Below are positions 7,227-17,749 of a stretch of 64,000 nt of DNA, piece after piece; the stretch's first letter is position 1; each line of letters begins with the position of its first letter. The notes beneath the pieces were generated by a model, which saw nothing but the letters and a program-made list of their open reading frames with translations, was not told the DNA's origin and made no database searches. The DNA lies in contig JAFEEG010000033.1 in assembly GCA_018241225.1 (NCBI GenBank), positions 1 through 64,000 on the forward strand. The letters run 5' to 3'. This stretch comes from Pseudomonadota bacterium (lineage in GTDB: Bacteria; Pseudomonadota; Gammaproteobacteria; Burkholderiales; Burkholderiaceae_C). Position numbers and translations under genes: made by a program.

Positions 7227-9017
7227 ATGCAGCCTTCCCCCGCCGACGGCACCGCCGAGCGCACCCCACCCACACTCTCCCGCCGCCTTGCCCGCCTGAT
7301 CACCTGGTTCGGCAGTTCACGCCGCTGGTGGAGCGTGGGCGTTGCGGCCGCCCTGATCGCGGCGCTGACCGAGCCTCTCATGCCCGCCCTGGTCAAGCCG
7401 CTGCTGGACCACGGCTTCTCGGGCGGCCTCGAGCTGTGGATGGTGCCGGCCGCGACCATTTCGCTGTTCGCGGTGCGCGGCATGGCGCAGTTCGTTTCGC
7501 AGTACGCGCTGGCGCGCATTGCCAACGAGGGCATGCACCGGCTGCGCCGCGTGCTCTTTGCCCGGGTAATGGACGCCGAGCTGGCGATGTTCTCCAAGCA
7601 GTCGGCCAGTTCGCTGTCCAACACGGTGGTCTATGAGATCCAGACCGGCTCGATGCTCCTGGTGCAGGCCATGCTGGGCCTCTCGCGCGACGGCTTCACG
7701 CTGGTGGCGTTGCTGGGCTACCTCATCTTCCTGAACTGGAAGCTCACGCTCATCGTGGGGCTCATGGTGCCGGGCGTGACCTGGGTCATGAAGGTGTTTT
7801 CCAAGCGGCTTTACCACCTCACGCAACTGGGCCAGAAGACCACCGACGAGCTGGCCTACGTGGTGGAAGAAAACGTGCTGGCGCATCGCGTGGTGCGGCT
7901 GCACGGCGCCGATTCGGCCCAGCGCGAACGCTTCGAGAAGCTCAGCCACCTGCTCACACGCCTGGCCGTGAAGTCGACCATTGCCTCGGCCGCCATGACG
8001 CCCATCACGCAGCTGCTGGCCTCGGTGGCGCTGTCGGTGGTGGTGATGATCGCCCTGTGGCAAAGCGGCGGCCAAGGCCTGACGGTGGGCGGCTTCGTGG
8101 CCTACATCGCGGCCATGGCGATGCTCATTGCGCCGATCCGCCGGTTGTCCGACATGGCCAACCCCATCACTCGCGGCCTGGCGGCACTGGAGCGCGGGCT
8201 CGAGATGGTCGACGTGGTACCGCCCGAGAAGCAAGGCGGCTACGAAGCCTCGCATGCACAAGGCCGCATCGAGCTGCGCAACGTGCGGGTCAACTACCGC
8301 GGAGAAGACGAGGCGCGCGCGCTGGACGGCGTCAACCTGCTGATCGCGCCGGGCGAAGTGATTGCGCTGGTCGGCCCCTCGGGCTCGGGCAAGACCACCC
8401 TCATCAACCTGCTGCCGCGCTTCGTGCTGCCCAGTAGCGGCCAGGTGCTGCTCGACGGCCACGACATTGCCGACTGGAAGCTCGCCAGCCTCCGTTCACA
8501 GTTCGCCATGGTCAGCCAGGACGTGGTCATGCTCAACGACACCCTGGCCGCCAACGTGGCGCTGGGCGCCGACATCGACCGCGAACGCGTGCAGCAATGC
8601 GTGGAAGCCGCCAACCTGGCCGCGCACGTGAGGGGACTGCCCGAAGGCATCGACACCGTGCTGGGCCACAACGCCACGCAGCTGTCTGGCGGCCAGCGCC
8701 AACGCCTGGCCATTGCGCGGGCCTTGTACAAGGACGCGCCGGTCTTGCTGCTGGACGAGGCCACCTCTGCACTGGACACCGAATCGGAGCGCCTGGTGCA
8801 GGAAGCCCTGCAGCGCCTGATGCAGGGCCGCACCACGCTGATCGTGGCGCACCGCCTGTCGACCATCCAGCATGCGGACCGCATCGTGGTGATGGACCAC
8901 GGCCACATTGCCGAGCAAGGCAACCACGCGCAGTTGATGGCGCAGGACGGTCTTTATGCGCGCCTGCAGACGCTGGCGATGCGCACGGCCGAATCGGGCC
9001 GCGAAGCAGTGCTCTGA
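7227..9017 (+). CDS. msbA: Lipid A export ABC transporter MsbA
   Basis: This is a 596-residue half-transporter. An N-terminal membrane domain with six predicted helices spans about 25-330. A C-terminal ATPase domain has Walker A GPSGSGKTT (about 382-390), signature LSGGQ (about 484) and Walker B VLLLDEATSALD (about 503-514), then the H-loop IVAHRLST. MsbA flips lipid A-core from the inner to the outer leaflet of the inner membrane. The ATG at 7227 gives the usual family length; longer in-frame extensions cross the operator-like repeats. No lpxK or kdsB follows, so a multidrug half-transporter paralogue remains possible. Confidence 0.85.
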   Translation: MQPSPADGTAERTPPTLSRRLARLITWFGSSRRWWSVGVAAALIAALTEPLMPALVKPLLDHGFSGGLELWMVPAATISLFAVRGMAQFVSQYALARIANEGMHRLRRVLFARVMDAELAMFSKQSASSLSNTVVYEIQTGSMLLVQAMLGLSRDGFTLVALLGYLIFLNWKLTLIVGLMVPGVTWVMKVFSKRLYHLTQLGQKTTDELAYVVEENVLAHRVVRLHGADSAQRERFEKLSHLLTRLAVKSTIASAAMTPITQLLASVALSVVVMIALWQSGGQGLTVGGFVAYIAAMAMLIAPIRRLSDMANPITRGLAALERGLEMVDVVPPEKQGGYEASHAQGRIELRNVRVNYRGEDEARALDGVNLLIAPGEVIALVGPSGSGKTTLINLLPRFVLPSSGQVLLDGHDIADWKLASLRSQFAMVSQDVVMLNDTLAANVALGADIDRERVQQCVEAANLAAHVRGLPEGIDTVLGHNATQLSGGQRQRLAIARALYKDAPVLLLDEATSALDTESERLVQEALQRLMQGRTTLIVAHRLSTIQHADRIVVMDHGHIAEQGNHAQLMAQDGLYARLQTLAMRTAESGREAVL

Positions 9018-9043
9018 GGGCGCTGGCGCACAGTGCGCCGCGC

Positions 9044-9988
9044 CTAGCGTTCCTGCATCTCCGAGGCACGGGCCCAGCGCTCGAGCGGCCCCAGGTACAG
9101 CGGCATGAAGACCAGGAACAGCGAAGAGCTCACCAGGTTGAAGATCAGGTGCGCCAGCGCCACCGCCATCTCGGGCGTTGGCGACAAGCGCACCACCGCC
9201 TGGGCGAACAACACCAGCGTCGGCGCGAAAAGCAAGGCGCCCGCCACCTTGAAGCCGGTGTTGATCCAGGCCGTCTTGCGCGCCAGCGCACCCATCGAGG
9301 CCGATGCGATCAGGCCGGTAACGGTGGTGCCGATGTTCGCGCCCACCACCAGGTAGATGGCGGCCTCGCTGGTCAGCACCTGCTGCTGCACCAGCACCAC
9401 CGCCAGGCCGGTGGTGATCGAGGAGCTCTGGAGCACGATGGTGACCAGAATGCCCGCGGGCACGCCGATCCAGGGCGAATTGGCATGCGCCAACGCGGCC
9501 ACGACCGCCGGGCTCTGCCCCAGCGGCGCCATCTCGCTGCCGATAAGGTCCAGCGCGAACAGCACGAAGCCGAAATAGAACAGCACCTTGCCGATGGGCT
9601 TCCAGCGCGCCGGGGCCAGCGCCGAGATCAGCGCCCCCATGGACAGGCAGATCGGCCCCAATGCCGTGAGCTTGAACGACACCAGCCATGCCGTGGTGGT
9701 GGTGCCGACGTTCGCGCCCAGCAAGATGGCCAGCGCGGCTGCAAAGCGCAGCATCCCGCCGTCGACCAGCGAGATGGCCAAGGCCGTCACGGCCGTGGAC
9801 GACTGGATGAACGCCGTGAACACGGCCCCCAGCAGCGCGGCGACAAAACGGTTCGACGTGGCCTTGCCCAGCCACAGCGTCAGGCGCGCGCCGCCGGCGT
9901 CAAGCAGTTCGCGCGAGAAGCCCGAGAGCCCGTAGAGAAAGAGCGCAATGGCGCTGATGGCCGAGAAGATCCACTGCCAATCGCTCAT
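9044..9988 (-). CDS. Na/Pi-cotransporter II-family protein
   Basis: This 314-residue integral membrane protein has about eight hydrophobic segments. The duplicated family signature is present: QSSTAVTALAISLV and QSSSITTGLAVVLV, each followed by a GAN(V/I)GTT motif. These inverted repeats form the substrate site in SLC34-type sodium/phosphate carriers. Unlike YjbB-type members it has no C-terminal PhoU-like domain, so it is a short form. It converges on msbA with a 26-base gap and lies just downstream of rng. Transport of phosphate is likely but not proven by sequence. Confidence 0.8.
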   Translation of the reverse strand: MSDWQWIFSAISAIALFLYGLSGFSRELLDAGGARLTLWLGKATSNRFVAALLGAVFTAFIQSSTAVTALAISLVDGGMLRFAAALAILLGANVGTTTTAWLVSFKLTALGPICLSMGALISALAPARWKPIGKVLFYFGFVLFALDLIGSEMAPLGQSPAVVAALAHANSPWIGVPAGILVTIVLQSSSITTGLAVVLVQQQVLTSEAAIYLVVGANIGTTVTGLIASASMGALARKTAWINTGFKVAGALLFAPTLVLFAQAVVRLSPTPEMAVALAHLIFNLVSSSLFLVFMPLYLGPLERWARASEMQER

Positions 9989-10016
9989 GAGGGCGTGCGG
10001 CTGGCCAGTGCGCCTG

Positions 10017-11558
10017 CTACAGCAGCACGATGTCGTACTGCCCCTGCCCCATGGCCGGTTCGGCCTGCAGGGAAATGGGCTTGCCGATGAAGTCCGACAG
10101 GCCCGCCAGGTGCTGGCTCTCCTCGTCGAGGAACAGTTCGATCACCTGCGGCGAGGACACGATGCGGAACTCGCGCGGCGTGAACTGGCGTGCCTCGCGC
10201 AAAATCTCGCGCAGAACGTCGTAGGCCACGGTGCGCGCCGTCTTGACGATGCCCTGCCCGCTGCAGGCCACGCACGGCTCGCACAGCATGTGGGCCAGCG
10301 ATTCGCGGGTGCGCTTGCGCGTCATCTCCACCAGGCCCAGTTGGGAGAACCCACCGGCGGTGGTCTTCACCCGGTCGCGCCCCAGCTGCTTGCGAAACTC
10401 CGCCAGCACCTGCTCGCGATGGTCGTCACGCGACATGTCGATGAAGTCGACGATGACGATGCCGCCCAGGTTGCGCAGGCGCAGTTGCCGCGCAATGGCC
10501 TGGGTGGCCTCCAGGTTGGTCTTGAACACCGTGTCGTCGAAATTGCGCGCGCCCACGTAGCCACCGGTGTTCACGTCGATGGTGGTGAGCGCCTCGGTCT
10601 GGTCCACCACCAGATAGCCGCCGGACTTCAGGTCCACCCGCCGGCCGAGCGCACGCGCGATTTCCTCGTCCACGTTGAACAGGTCGAAGATGGGCCGCTC
10701 GCCCTTGTACAGCTGCAGCTTGCCCACCGCCTTGGGCATGAACTCGCGGCCGAACTTCTGCAGCGCCTCGAACTGCTCGCGCGAGTCGATGCGGATGGAT
10801 TGCGTGTCTTCGCCGGCCAGGTCGCGCAACACGCGCTGCAGCAGGCTCAGGTCCTGGTGCAGCAGCGACATGGGCGGCAGGCGGGTAGACAGATCGCGAA
10901 TGCGCGACCAGGTCTTGCGCAGGTAGGCGATGTCTTCGGCCAGCTCGGCGTCGCTGGCGTCTTCGCCATTGGTGCGCAGGATGAAGCCGCCGGTGCTCTC
11001 GGGAACCACGCCGTTGTTCTCGGCCGCGGCCGCGGCATCGCTGAGGGCCTGCATGCGCGAGCGCAAGGCATCGCGCATGTCCGAGGGAATCTTCTGCGAA
11101 ACGCCGATGTGGTTGTCCTGCGGCAGGAACACCAGCAGGCGCCCCGCAATGCTGATCTGCGTCGACAGGCGCGCACCCTTGGTGCCGATGGGGTCCTTGA
11201 TCACCTGCACCAGCAGCGACTGGCCTTCGAACACCAGCCGCTCGATGGGCACCGCGCCGCCGGCCGCGCGGTGGTCTGGCGCGCTGCCGGCCGAGACGGC
11301 ACGCGAGCCGGGCGCAAAGGGCGCGATGATGTCCGCCACGTGCAGGAAGGCGGTGCGCTCCAGCCCGATGTCGATGAAGGCCGACTGCATGCCCGGCAGC
11401 ACGCGCGAGACCTTGCCCAGGTACACATTGCCCACCAGGCCGCGCTCGAGCGTGCGCTCCACGTGCAGCTCCTGCACCGCGCCGTACTCGATGAGGGCCA
11501 CCCGCGTCTCCTGCGGCGACCAGTTCACGAGGATCTCTTGCATGATGGGAGTCTTCAT
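10017..11558 (-). CDS. rng: Ribonuclease G (Rne/Rng family)
   Basis: The protein has 513 residues from the ATG at 11558, which overlaps the maf stop (ATGA). It begins with the RNase G N-terminus ([17 protein letters not shown]), has an S1 RNA-binding domain at about 40-130, the catalytic DNase I-like centre with acidic residues in [12 protein letters not shown] and [11 protein letters not shown], and the zinc-link [11 protein letters not shown]. The long C-terminal scaffold of RNase E is absent, which fits RNase G. It matures 16S rRNA 5' ends and decays some mRNAs. It is the last gene of the yebC-to-rng operon. Confidence 0.93.
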   Translation of the reverse strand: MKTPIMQEILVNWSPQETRVALIEYGAVQELHVERTLERGLVGNVYLGKVSRVLPGMQSAFIDIGLERTAFLHVADIIAPFAPGSRAVSAGSAPDHRAAGGAVPIERLVFEGQSLLVQVIKDPIGTKGARLSTQISIAGRLLVFLPQDNHIGVSQKIPSDMRDALRSRMQALSDAAAAAENNGVVPESTGGFILRTNGEDASDAELAEDIAYLRKTWSRIRDLSTRLPPMSLLHQDLSLLQRVLRDLAGEDTQSIRIDSREQFEALQKFGREFMPKAVGKLQLYKGERPIFDLFNVDEEIARALGRRVDLKSGGYLVVDQTEALTTIDVNTGGYVGARNFDDTVFKTNLEATQAIARQLRLRNLGGIVIVDFIDMSRDDHREQVLAEFRKQLGRDRVKTTAGGFSQLGLVEMTRKRTRESLAHMLCEPCVACSGQGIVKTARTVAYDVLREILREARQFTPREFRIVSSPQVIELFLDEESQHLAGLSDFIGKPISLQAEPAMGQGQYDIVLL

Positions 11559-12160
11559 AGGCGCAGCCCAGCCAGGCGCAGCAATTGCGCGGTTTCGAAC
11601 ATGGGCAGACCCATGATGCCCGAATAGCTGCCGCCGATGTGCTCGATCATGGCCGCCGCCCTGCCCTGCACCGCGTATGCACCCGCCTTGCCCAGCGGCT
11701 CGCCGCTGTCCACATAGGCGTCGATCTGGCGCGGCGTGAGCGCGGCAAAGCGCACCCGCGACACGCTCAGCGCCACGTGCCGGTGCTTGCCGCCTTGCAG
11801 CGCCACGGCCGTGAGCACGCGGTGCGTAGCGCCCGAGAGCAGGCGCAGCATGCGGCGCGCGTCCTTGCCATCCTCCGGCTTGCCCAGGATCTGCGGGCCC
11901 AGCGCCACGGTGGTGTCGGCGCACAGGATGGGCGCCGGCGCCAGGCCCTGGCGCGCGTGGCGAGCCACCGCGGCGTCGAGCTTGAGGCCGGTCACGCGCT
12001 GCACGTAGGTGGCCGGCGCCTCGCGGCCATGCATGGCTTCGAGCGCTTCGGCATCTTCGTCAGGACTGGCCAGCAGCAGCGTGTGGGCCACGCCCAGTTG
12101 CTCAAGCAGCTGCGCGCGGCGCGGGCTTTGCGACGCGAGATAGATGAATTGCTTGCTCAT
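11555..12160 (-). CDS. maf: Maf-family nucleoside triphosphate pyrophosphatase
   Basis: The protein has 201 residues. The N-terminal motif [16 protein letters not shown] is the Maf nucleotide-binding signature, followed by CADTTVAL and the late [13 protein letters not shown] motif. Maf proteins hydrolyse dTTP/UTP or modified nucleotides and have been linked to septum formation. The ATG overlaps the rlmH stop (ATGA), and the gene's own stop overlaps the rng start. Maf-rng adjacency is common in proteobacteria. Which Maf subtype (YhdE- or YceF-like) it is cannot be settled by eye. Confidence 0.92.
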   Translation of the reverse strand: MSKQFIYLASQSPRRAQLLEQLGVAHTLLLASPDEDAEALEAMHGREAPATYVQRVTGLKLDAAVARHARQGLAPAPILCADTTVALGPQILGKPEDGKDARRMLRLLSGATHRVLTAVALQGGKHRHVALSVSRVRFAALTPRQIDAYVDSGEPLGKAGAYAVQGRAAAMIEHIGGSYSGIMGLPMFETAQLLRLAGLRL

Positions 12161-12624
12161 TCGCGGTGATAGGGATGCCCGGCGTTGACCGACCAGGCGC
12201 GGTAGAGCTGCTCGACCAGCAGCACCCGCACCATGGCGTGAGGCAGTGTGAGATCGGAAAGGCGGATGCGCTCGTGCGCGGCGGCTCGCAGGGCCGGGTC
12301 GAGCCCGTCGGGCCCGCCGATGACCAGCGCCACGTCGTCGCCCTCGAGCTGCCAGTTGGCCAGCCTGGCGGCCAGTGCCTTGGTGGTGAGCGCGGTGCCG
12401 CGCTCGTCCAGCACGACCACGCGCATGCCCTTGGCAATGGCGGCCTCGATGCGCTCGCGCTCGGCCGCGTAGATGGTCTCTACCGTCTTGGAGCCGCGCG
12501 GCTCGGTCTTGACCGCGCGCAGCTCGAGCTTGAGTTCAGGTGGAAAGCGCTTGGCGTAGTCGTCCCAGGCAGTCTGGGCCCAGTCGGGCACACGCTGCCC
12601 AACCGCGACCACCAGCAGCTTCAT
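12157..12624 (-). CDS. rlmH: 23S rRNA (pseudouridine1915-N3)-methyltransferase RlmH
   Basis: The 155-residue protein matches the family length. It is a SPOUT methyltransferase. The knotted SAM-binding region is seen as [30 protein letters not shown] and the C-terminal [18 protein letters not shown] then NAGHPYHRE. RlmH methylates pseudouridine 1915 in helix 69 of 23S rRNA on assembled 70S ribosomes. Its start overlaps the stop of rsfS, the usual neighbour of rlmH across bacteria. Confidence 0.97.
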   Translation of the reverse strand: MKLLVVAVGQRVPDWAQTAWDDYAKRFPPELKLELRAVKTEPRGSKTVETIYAAERERIEAAIAKGMRVVVLDERGTALTTKALAARLANWQLEGDDVALVIGGPDGLDPALRAAAHERIRLSDLTLPHAMVRVLLVEQLYRAWSVNAGHPYHRE

Positions 12625-13286
12625 GCGCGGCGGGCAGGAGCCTTGCGCGCCACGGTCTTCTTGGCCGGTGCCTTCTTGGCGACGGGCTTGCCCACCACCA
12701 GCTTGACTGGACCGGCGGCGACCTTCTTGGCCGGGGCCTTCTTGGCGACAACCTTCTTGGCGCCGGTCTTGGCCGCAGCCTTCTTGGCGGCCGGCTTCTT
12801 GGCGGCCTGCTCGGCCTCGCGCTGGGCGGTCTTGGCGGCGCTGGAGCGACGCAGCGACCCGGCCTTGCCGGCGGAAGGCGCAGCCTTATCGGCCGACGCG
12901 GCGGTGGCGGGCTTGGGCGCACCCAGCTTCAGGCGCACCGGCTTTTCGCCCCAGATCTCTTCCAGGTGGTAGTACTGGCGGATGGCCGGCTGCATGATGT
13001 GCGCCACCGCGGCGCCGCAGTCGACGATGATCCATTCGCCGTTTTCCTCGCCCTCGGTGCGCGGCTTGGCAAAGCCCGCCTCGCGCACAGCGTCTCGCAC
13101 GCTGGCGGCCAGCGCCTTGGTCTGGCGGTTGGACGTACCCGAGGCCACGATCACCCGCTCGAACAACGGAGAGAGGCTCTCCGTGTCGAATACCTGGATG
13201 TCCTGCGCCTTGACGTCTTCGAGGCCATCGACGATGGCTCTCTGCAGTTTCTGGGTGTCTTTCTTGGCGGCGGATTCAGAGGTCAT
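12621..13286 (-). CDS. rsfS: Ribosomal silencing factor RsfS with Lys/Ala-rich histone-like tail
   Basis: The protein has 221 residues, about twice the usual 105-130. The N-terminal ~115 residues are a standard RsfS domain ([37 protein letters not shown], ending [13 protein letters not shown]). RsfS binds uL14 on the 50S subunit and blocks subunit joining during starvation. The remaining ~100 residues are low-complexity and strongly basic, with repeats of the type AAKK and KKAPAKK, resembling histone H1-like tails. No frameshift is needed: the tail is in frame up to the ATGA overlap with rlmH. The tail may bind rRNA or DNA, or simply be disordered. Confidence 0.92.
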   Translation of the reverse strand: MTSESAAKKDTQKLQRAIVDGLEDVKAQDIQVFDTESLSPLFERVIVASGTSNRQTKALAASVRDAVREAGFAKPRTEGEENGEWIIVDCGAAVAHIMQPAIRQYYHLEEIWGEKPVRLKLGAPKPATAASADKAAPSAGKAGSLRRSSAAKTAQREAEQAAKKPAAKKAAAKTGAKKVVAKKAPAKKVAAGPVKLVVGKPVAKKAPAKKTVARKAPARRA

Positions 13287-13924
13287 CAGGCGGATCGGTA
13301 GAGATGATGTAGGTCAATATAGCGCGCAACCGCGGGCGGAACCAGAAGGGAAACGTCCTTTCCGCGGCTCGCCTGCGAGCGTATCTCGGTCGCGCTCAAG
13401 GCCATGGCGGGCAGCTCGATGCGCGCAAAGCGTGCACCGGGCGGCAGGTCTGGCAGTGTGGCGGGATCGAACGAGGCCTTGGATGGGTCGGGACCGGGCC
13501 GTTGCGCCAGCGAAACAGTGGCAAGGCCCAGGATCTCCCGCCAGCCATGCCAGCTCGGCAGCGCGGCGCCCTGGTCGGCACCCAGGATGAGCTGCAACTG
13601 GGCACCGGGGTGCTCTTGCTGCAGCTCGCGCAGGGTGTCAAGTGTATAGCTTGGGCCGGCCCGCCTGATTTCGCTCGGGTCGACCACCACGCGCGGCAAC
13701 TCGCCAAAGGCCAGTTGGGCCATGGCCAGGCGGTCTTCGGCCGGGCTGAGCACCCTCGCCTTGTGCCAGGCCTGCCCCGTGGGAATGACCCGCAATTCAT
13801 CGAGCGCCAATTGCTCCAGTGCAGAGCGGGCCAGTGCCAGGTGCGCGTTGTGGGGCGGATCGAAGGCGCCACCAAAAACGCCGATACGCCTTGGCGCCTC
13901 CGACCCGGTGGCGGTCAGAGCCAT
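13286..13924 (-). CDS. nadD: Nicotinate-nucleotide adenylyltransferase
   Basis: The protein has 212 residues from the ATG at 13924. The nucleotidyltransferase signature [15 protein letters not shown] is near the N-terminus, and the second motif, [13 protein letters not shown], is near the C-terminus. NadD joins nicotinate mononucleotide and ATP to give deamido-NAD, the substrate for NadE, whose gene is at 50.6-52.3 kb. The start lies 10 bases inside the end of hemF, and the stop shares one base with the rsfS start (TGATG). Confidence 0.96.
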   Translation of the reverse strand: MALTATGSEAPRRIGVFGGAFDPPHNAHLALARSALEQLALDELRVIPTGQAWHKARVLSPAEDRLAMAQLAFGELPRVVVDPSEIRRAGPSYTLDTLRELQQEHPGAQLQLILGADQGAALPSWHGWREILGLATVSLAQRPGPDPSKASFDPATLPDLPPGARFARIELPAMALSATEIRSQASRGKDVSLLVPPAVARYIDLHHLYRSA

Positions 13925-14835
13925 TCGCGGCGCACGAGGAAGTCGCTGTACAGGCGCGCTTCGGGCGTGCCTGGCTGCGGCTCGTTGCGATACGACCAGC
14001 TCGCCAGCGGCGGCATGGACAGCAGGATGGATTCGGTGCGCCCGCCCGACTGCAGGCCGAAGTGCGTGCCGCGGTCCCACACCAGGTTGAACTCCACATA
14101 GCGGCCCCGCCGGTAGAGCTGGAATTCGCGCTCCTGCTCGCCATGGGGTGTGCCGCGCCGCTTGTCGACGATGGCGAAATACGCCGGCACGAAGGCATCG
14201 CCCACCGAGCGAAGCATGGCAAAGCTCTGCTCGAAGCCCAGCTCGGAGAAGTCATCGAAGAAGATGCCGCCCACGCCGCGTTGCTCACCCCGATGCTTGA
14301 GGAAGAAGTACTCGTCGCACCATTTCTTGAAGCGCGGGTACTTGTCCTGGCCGAAGGGCGCCAGCGCGCCGCGGCAGTGCTGGTGGAAATGCACTGCGTC
14401 TTCCTCGAAGCCGTAGTAAGGCGTGAGGTCCATGCCGCCACCGAACCAGCACACGGACTCCTTGCCCTCGGGCAAGGCGGCCAGCATGCGCACGTTCATG
14501 TGGACCGTGGGCACATAGGGGTTGCGCGGATGGAAGACCAGCGACACGCCCATGGCCTCGAACGGGGCGCCTGCCAGTTCTGGCCGGTGCTGCGTGGCCG
14601 AAGGCGGCAGCTTGGGGCCGCGCACCTGCGAGAAGCCGCAGCCGGCGCGCTCGAACAGCGCTCCGCCTTCCAGGATGCAGGTCAGGCCGCTGCCTTGCAG
14701 GGGTTCGTGCGGCGCCTTGGTCCAGGCGTCGCGCACGCAGGCCGTGCCGTCCGCCGCCTCCACCGCAGACATGATGTTCTGCTGCAGGCCACGCAAATAG
14801 CCCGCGACGGTGGCGGTGCGGTCAGGCTCGTTCAT
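13915..14835 (-). CDS. hemF: Oxygen-dependent coproporphyrinogen III oxidase
   Basis: This 306-residue protein decarboxylates coproporphyrinogen III to protoporphyrinogen IX using O2 in haem synthesis. Family blocks are present throughout: [33 protein letters not shown], the [20 protein letters not shown] region, and [20 protein letters not shown] near the C-terminus. The ATG at 14835 overlaps the purD stop by one base (TGATG). An upstream in-frame extension runs antiparallel through purD and is not used. The presence of HemF indicates an aerobic or facultative organism. Confidence 0.97.
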   Translation of the reverse strand: MNEPDRTATVAGYLRGLQQNIMSAVEAADGTACVRDAWTKAPHEPLQGSGLTCILEGGALFERAGCGFSQVRGPKLPPSATQHRPELAGAPFEAMGVSLVFHPRNPYVPTVHMNVRMLAALPEGKESVCWFGGGMDLTPYYGFEEDAVHFHQHCRGALAPFGQDKYPRFKKWCDEYFFLKHRGEQRGVGGIFFDDFSELGFEQSFAMLRSVGDAFVPAYFAIVDKRRGTPHGEQEREFQLYRRGRYVEFNLVWDRGTHFGLQSGGRTESILLSMPPLASWSYRNEPQPGTPEARLYSDFLVRREWL

Positions 14836-16124
14836 CAGCTGCCGCGGACGTGCACGGCGCGGTGCCCGATGTCCTTGCGGTATTGCGCGCCGTCGAAGTG
14901 GACCTTGGAAGCCACCTCGTAGGCCCGCTGCTGCGCCAGCTTCACGCTGTCGGCCAGCACGGTGACGCACAGCACGCGCCCGCCGCTGGTGCGCAGTTCG
15001 CCACCCTCGAGCGAGGTGCCCGCATGAAACACCACCGCGTCGGGCGCCTCGGCCGGAATGCCGGTGATGCGGTCACCCTTGCGCGGCGACAGCGGGTAGC
15101 CGTGCGCAGCCATCACCACGCCCAGCGCGGTATGGCGGTCCCATTGCAGCTCGATCTGGTCGAGCGTGCCATCGGTGGCGTGCCACATCACCTCGAACAG
15201 GTCGGTCTTGAGCCGCATCATGATCGGCTGCGTCTCGGGGTCGCCCATGCGGCAGTTGAACTCGAGCGTCTTGGGGTGACCCTGCGCATCGATCATCAGG
15301 CCCGCATACAGAAAGCCCGTGTACGGAATGCCGTCCTTTTCCATGCCCTTGATGGTGGGCAGGATGATCTCTCGCATGGCCCGCGCGTGCACTTCGGCCG
15401 TGACCACCGGTGCCGGCGAGTACGCGCCCATGCCACCGGTGTTGGGGCCCTGGTCGCCGTCGAGCAGGCGCTTGTGGTCCTGGCTGGTGGCCAGTGCCGT
15501 CACGTTCTTGCCATCGCACATGACGATGAAGCTGGCTTCCTCGCCTTGCAGGAATTCCTCGATGACCACGCGCGCGCCGCCGTCGTTGTGGGTCACGCCC
15601 AGCTTGTTGTCCAGCAGCATGAAGTCGATCGCCTCGTGCGCCTCGGCCACGGTGGCAGCCACCACCACGCCCTTGCCCGCAGCCAGGCCGTCGGCCTTGA
15701 CCACGATGGGCGCGCCCTTGGCGTCCACGTAGGCATGGGCCGCCGCCGCGTCGGAGAAGGTCTCGTACTCCGCCGTGGGGATCTTGTGGCGCTTCATGAA
15801 GTCCTTGGAGAAGGCCTTCGAGCTTTCCAGTTGTGCCGCGGCCTTGGTGGGGCCGAAGATGCGCATGCCGTGCGATCGGAATTCATCCACCACGCCGGCG
15901 GCCAGCGGGCCTTCGGGGCCCACCACGGTCAGCGCGATCTTTTCCTTCTGCGCCCACTCGCGCAGCGCCGCGGGTTCGGTGATGTCGATGCAGGTGTAGC
16001 GTGAATCGCTGGCCGTGCCGCCGTTGCCCGGCGCCACGTACACGCGGCTGACGCGGGTGCCCTGGGCCAGGCGCCACGCCAGGGCGTGCTCGCGACCACC
16101 GGAGCCAATGACGAGTACCTTCAT
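14835..16124 (-). CDS. purD: Phosphoribosylamine-glycine ligase
   Basis: The 429-residue protein has full family length. It begins [20 protein letters not shown], contains the ATP-grasp region ([31 protein letters not shown]) and the late signature [17 protein letters not shown]. PurD performs the second step of purine synthesis, forming GAR from phosphoribosylamine and glycine. It sits 8 bases after yebC and overlaps hemF by one base, so it is an internal member of the operon. No separate promoter is evident in front of it. Confidence 0.97.
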   Translation of the reverse strand: MKVLVIGSGGREHALAWRLAQGTRVSRVYVAPGNGGTASDSRYTCIDITEPAALREWAQKEKIALTVVGPEGPLAAGVVDEFRSHGMRIFGPTKAAAQLESSKAFSKDFMKRHKIPTAEYETFSDAAAAHAYVDAKGAPIVVKADGLAAGKGVVVAATVAEAHEAIDFMLLDNKLGVTHNDGGARVVIEEFLQGEEASFIVMCDGKNVTALATSQDHKRLLDGDQGPNTGGMGAYSPAPVVTAEVHARAMREIILPTIKGMEKDGIPYTGFLYAGLMIDAQGHPKTLEFNCRMGDPETQPIMMRLKTDLFEVMWHATDGTLDQIELQWDRHTALGVVMAAHGYPLSPRKGDRITGIPAEAPDAVVFHAGTSLEGGELRTSGGRVLCVTVLADSVKLAQQRAYEVASKVHFDGAQYRKDIGHRAVHVRGS

Positions 16125-16132
16125 GGCTGGCC

Positions 16133-16858
16133 TTATTCGTCCAGGGACGCGTTGTGATAGACGTCCTGGACGTCGTCCAGGTCTTCCAGCGCGTCGAGCA
16201 GCTTCTGCATCCTGGCGGCGTCTTCGCCGGCGATGTCGATCATGTTCTCGGCACGCATGGTCACTTCGGCTGCGTCCGGCTTCAGGCCGGCCGCTTCCAG
16301 CGCGTTCTTCACGGCCTCGAAATCGGCCGCGGCGGTGAGCACTTCGATGGCGCCGTCGTCATCGGTGATGACGTCTTCGGCGCCGGCTTCGAGCGCGACT
16401 TCCATCACCTTGTCCTCGCTGGTGCCGGGCGCGAAGATGAGCTGGCCGCAATGCTTGAACTGGAAGGCCACCGAGCCTTCGGTGCCCATGTTGCCGCCGT
16501 ACTTGGAGAACGCGTGGCGCACCTCGGCCACGGTGCGCACGCGGTTGTCGGTCATGGTGTCGACGATGATCGCGGCGCCGCCGATGCCGTAGCCCTCGTA
16601 GCGGATTTCCTCGTAGGTCACGCCTTCGAGGTTGCCGGTGGCCTTGTCGATGTTGCGCTTGATGGTGTCGGCCGGCAGGTTGACCGCCTTGGCCTTGTCG
16701 ACCGCCAGGCGCAGCCGGGGGTTGGCGCTGAGGTCGCCGCCACCAGCCTTTGCCGCCACCATGATTTCACGGATGGCACGGGTCCAGAGCTTGCCGCGCT
16801 TTTCGTCCTGACGGCCTTTTCTGTGCTGGATATTCGCCCATTTGCTGTGTCCGGCCAT
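16133..16858 (-). CDS. yebC: YebC/PmpR family DNA-binding translation/transcription factor
   Basis: The protein has 241 residues. It starts with the family hallmark [18 protein letters not shown] and retains [39 protein letters not shown] and the acidic C-terminus [15 protein letters not shown]. YebC-type proteins are reported as transcription regulators and as factors that help ribosomes through proline runs. It is the first gene of the eight-gene minus-strand operon that runs to rng, and its promoter must lie in the 120-base divergent gap to the methyltransferase at 16979. Confidence 0.95.
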   Translation of the reverse strand: MAGHSKWANIQHRKGRQDEKRGKLWTRAIREIMVAAKAGGGDLSANPRLRLAVDKAKAVNLPADTIKRNIDKATGNLEGVTYEEIRYEGYGIGGAAIIVDTMTDNRVRTVAEVRHAFSKYGGNMGTEGSVAFQFKHCGQLIFAPGTSEDKVMEVALEAGAEDVITDDDGAIEVLTAAADFEAVKNALEAAGLKPDAAEVTMRAENMIDIAGEDAARMQKLLDALEDLDDVQDVYHNASLDE

Positions 16859-16978
16859 AGGTCTTTCTCTCGATCTCTCTCAATAGTCAAAGCAGACCGC
16901 CATCTTACTGTCCGCAGCCCCTGGCGACGGCGGGGGCGAGCGCGTTTTTCACCATGTGCTTTTGAGCATAATCGGCCG

Positions 16979-17749
16979 ATGACGTCATCGCCCACCGACG
17001 CAGGTCGAAGCCCCCAGGCCCTTGCCCCCCACACGCCCCTGGCCGGCTACTACAAGGATGAAGTCGAGCATCGCGCCTTCCTGCAGAAGATCTTCGACGA
17101 CACCGCCCCCGACTACGAGCGCATCGAGAACGTGCTGGCCTTCGGCTCCGGCCGCTGGTACAGGCGCCAGGCGCTGCTGCGCGCGGGCCTGAAACCGGGC
17201 GCCGAGGTGCTCGACGTGGGCATCGGCACCGGCATGGTGGCCACCGAGGCGCTGGGCATCATCGGCTCGGCCGGTCGCCTGGTGGGCGTGGACCCCAGCC
17301 CCGGCATGATGGGCCAGGTGCACCTGCCCGGCGTGGAACTGGTCCAGGGCATGGCCGAGTCCCTGCCCCGGCCCGACGCCAGCTGCGACTTCCTGAGCAT
17401 GGGCTATGCCCTGCGCCACATCGGCGACGTGACGGCCGCCTTTTCGGAGTTCCACCGCGTGCTTCGTCCAGGCGGGCGCCTGGTAGTGCTCGAAATCACC
17501 AAGCCCCGCGGTGCCATGGGCACGGCCGCGCTCAAGGCCTACATGCGCAGCGTGGTGCCGGTCATTGCCCGCTTCACCGCCCGCAAGCATGCATCGCCCG
17601 AACTCTGGCGCTACTACTGGGACACCATCGAGGCATGTATCGCGCCCGAGACAGTCGTGCAGGCCTTGCGCGACGCAGGCTTCGTCGACGTGCGCCAGCG
17701 CCTGGAACTGGGCATCTTCTCCGAATACACGGCGAGCAAGGCACAGTGA
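16979..17749 (+). CDS. UbiE-like SAM-dependent methyltransferase
   Basis: This 256-residue class I methyltransferase has motif I VLDVGIGTGMVATEAL at about 72-87 and a UbiE-type post-motif region (YALRHIGDVTAAFSEFHRVL, then GGRLVVLEITKP). UbiE C-methylates ubiquinone or menaquinone rings. Here the gene is not next to ubiJ/ubiB but starts an arm that continues directly into a chorismatase (GTGA overlap). An aromatic-ring methyltransferase acting on the hydroxybenzoate-derived head group is therefore plausible, as C-methylated heads occur in aryl polyenes. That role is inference; it could also be the cell's UbiE. Confidence 0.75.
   Translation: MTSSPTDAGRSPQALAPHTPLAGYYKDEVEHRAFLQKIFDDTAPDYERIENVLAFGSGRWYRRQALLRAGLKPGAEVLDVGIGTGMVATEALGIIGSAGRLVGVDPSPGMMGQVHLPGVELVQGMAESLPRPDASCDFLSMGYALRHIGDVTAAFSEFHRVLRPGGRLVVLEITKPRGAMGTAALKAYMRSVVPVIARFTARKHASPELWRYYWDTIEACIAPETVVQALRDAGFVDVRQRLELGIFSEYTASKAQ

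Noticed and set aside
9018-9043. GGCGC/GCGCC palindrome between msbA and the Na/Pi transporter
   Set aside because: It is too short and lacks a U tract in either direction.
9948-11627. Plus-strand frame opposite rng
   Set aside because: The rng product shows complete RNase G motifs on the minus strand; the opposite frame has none.
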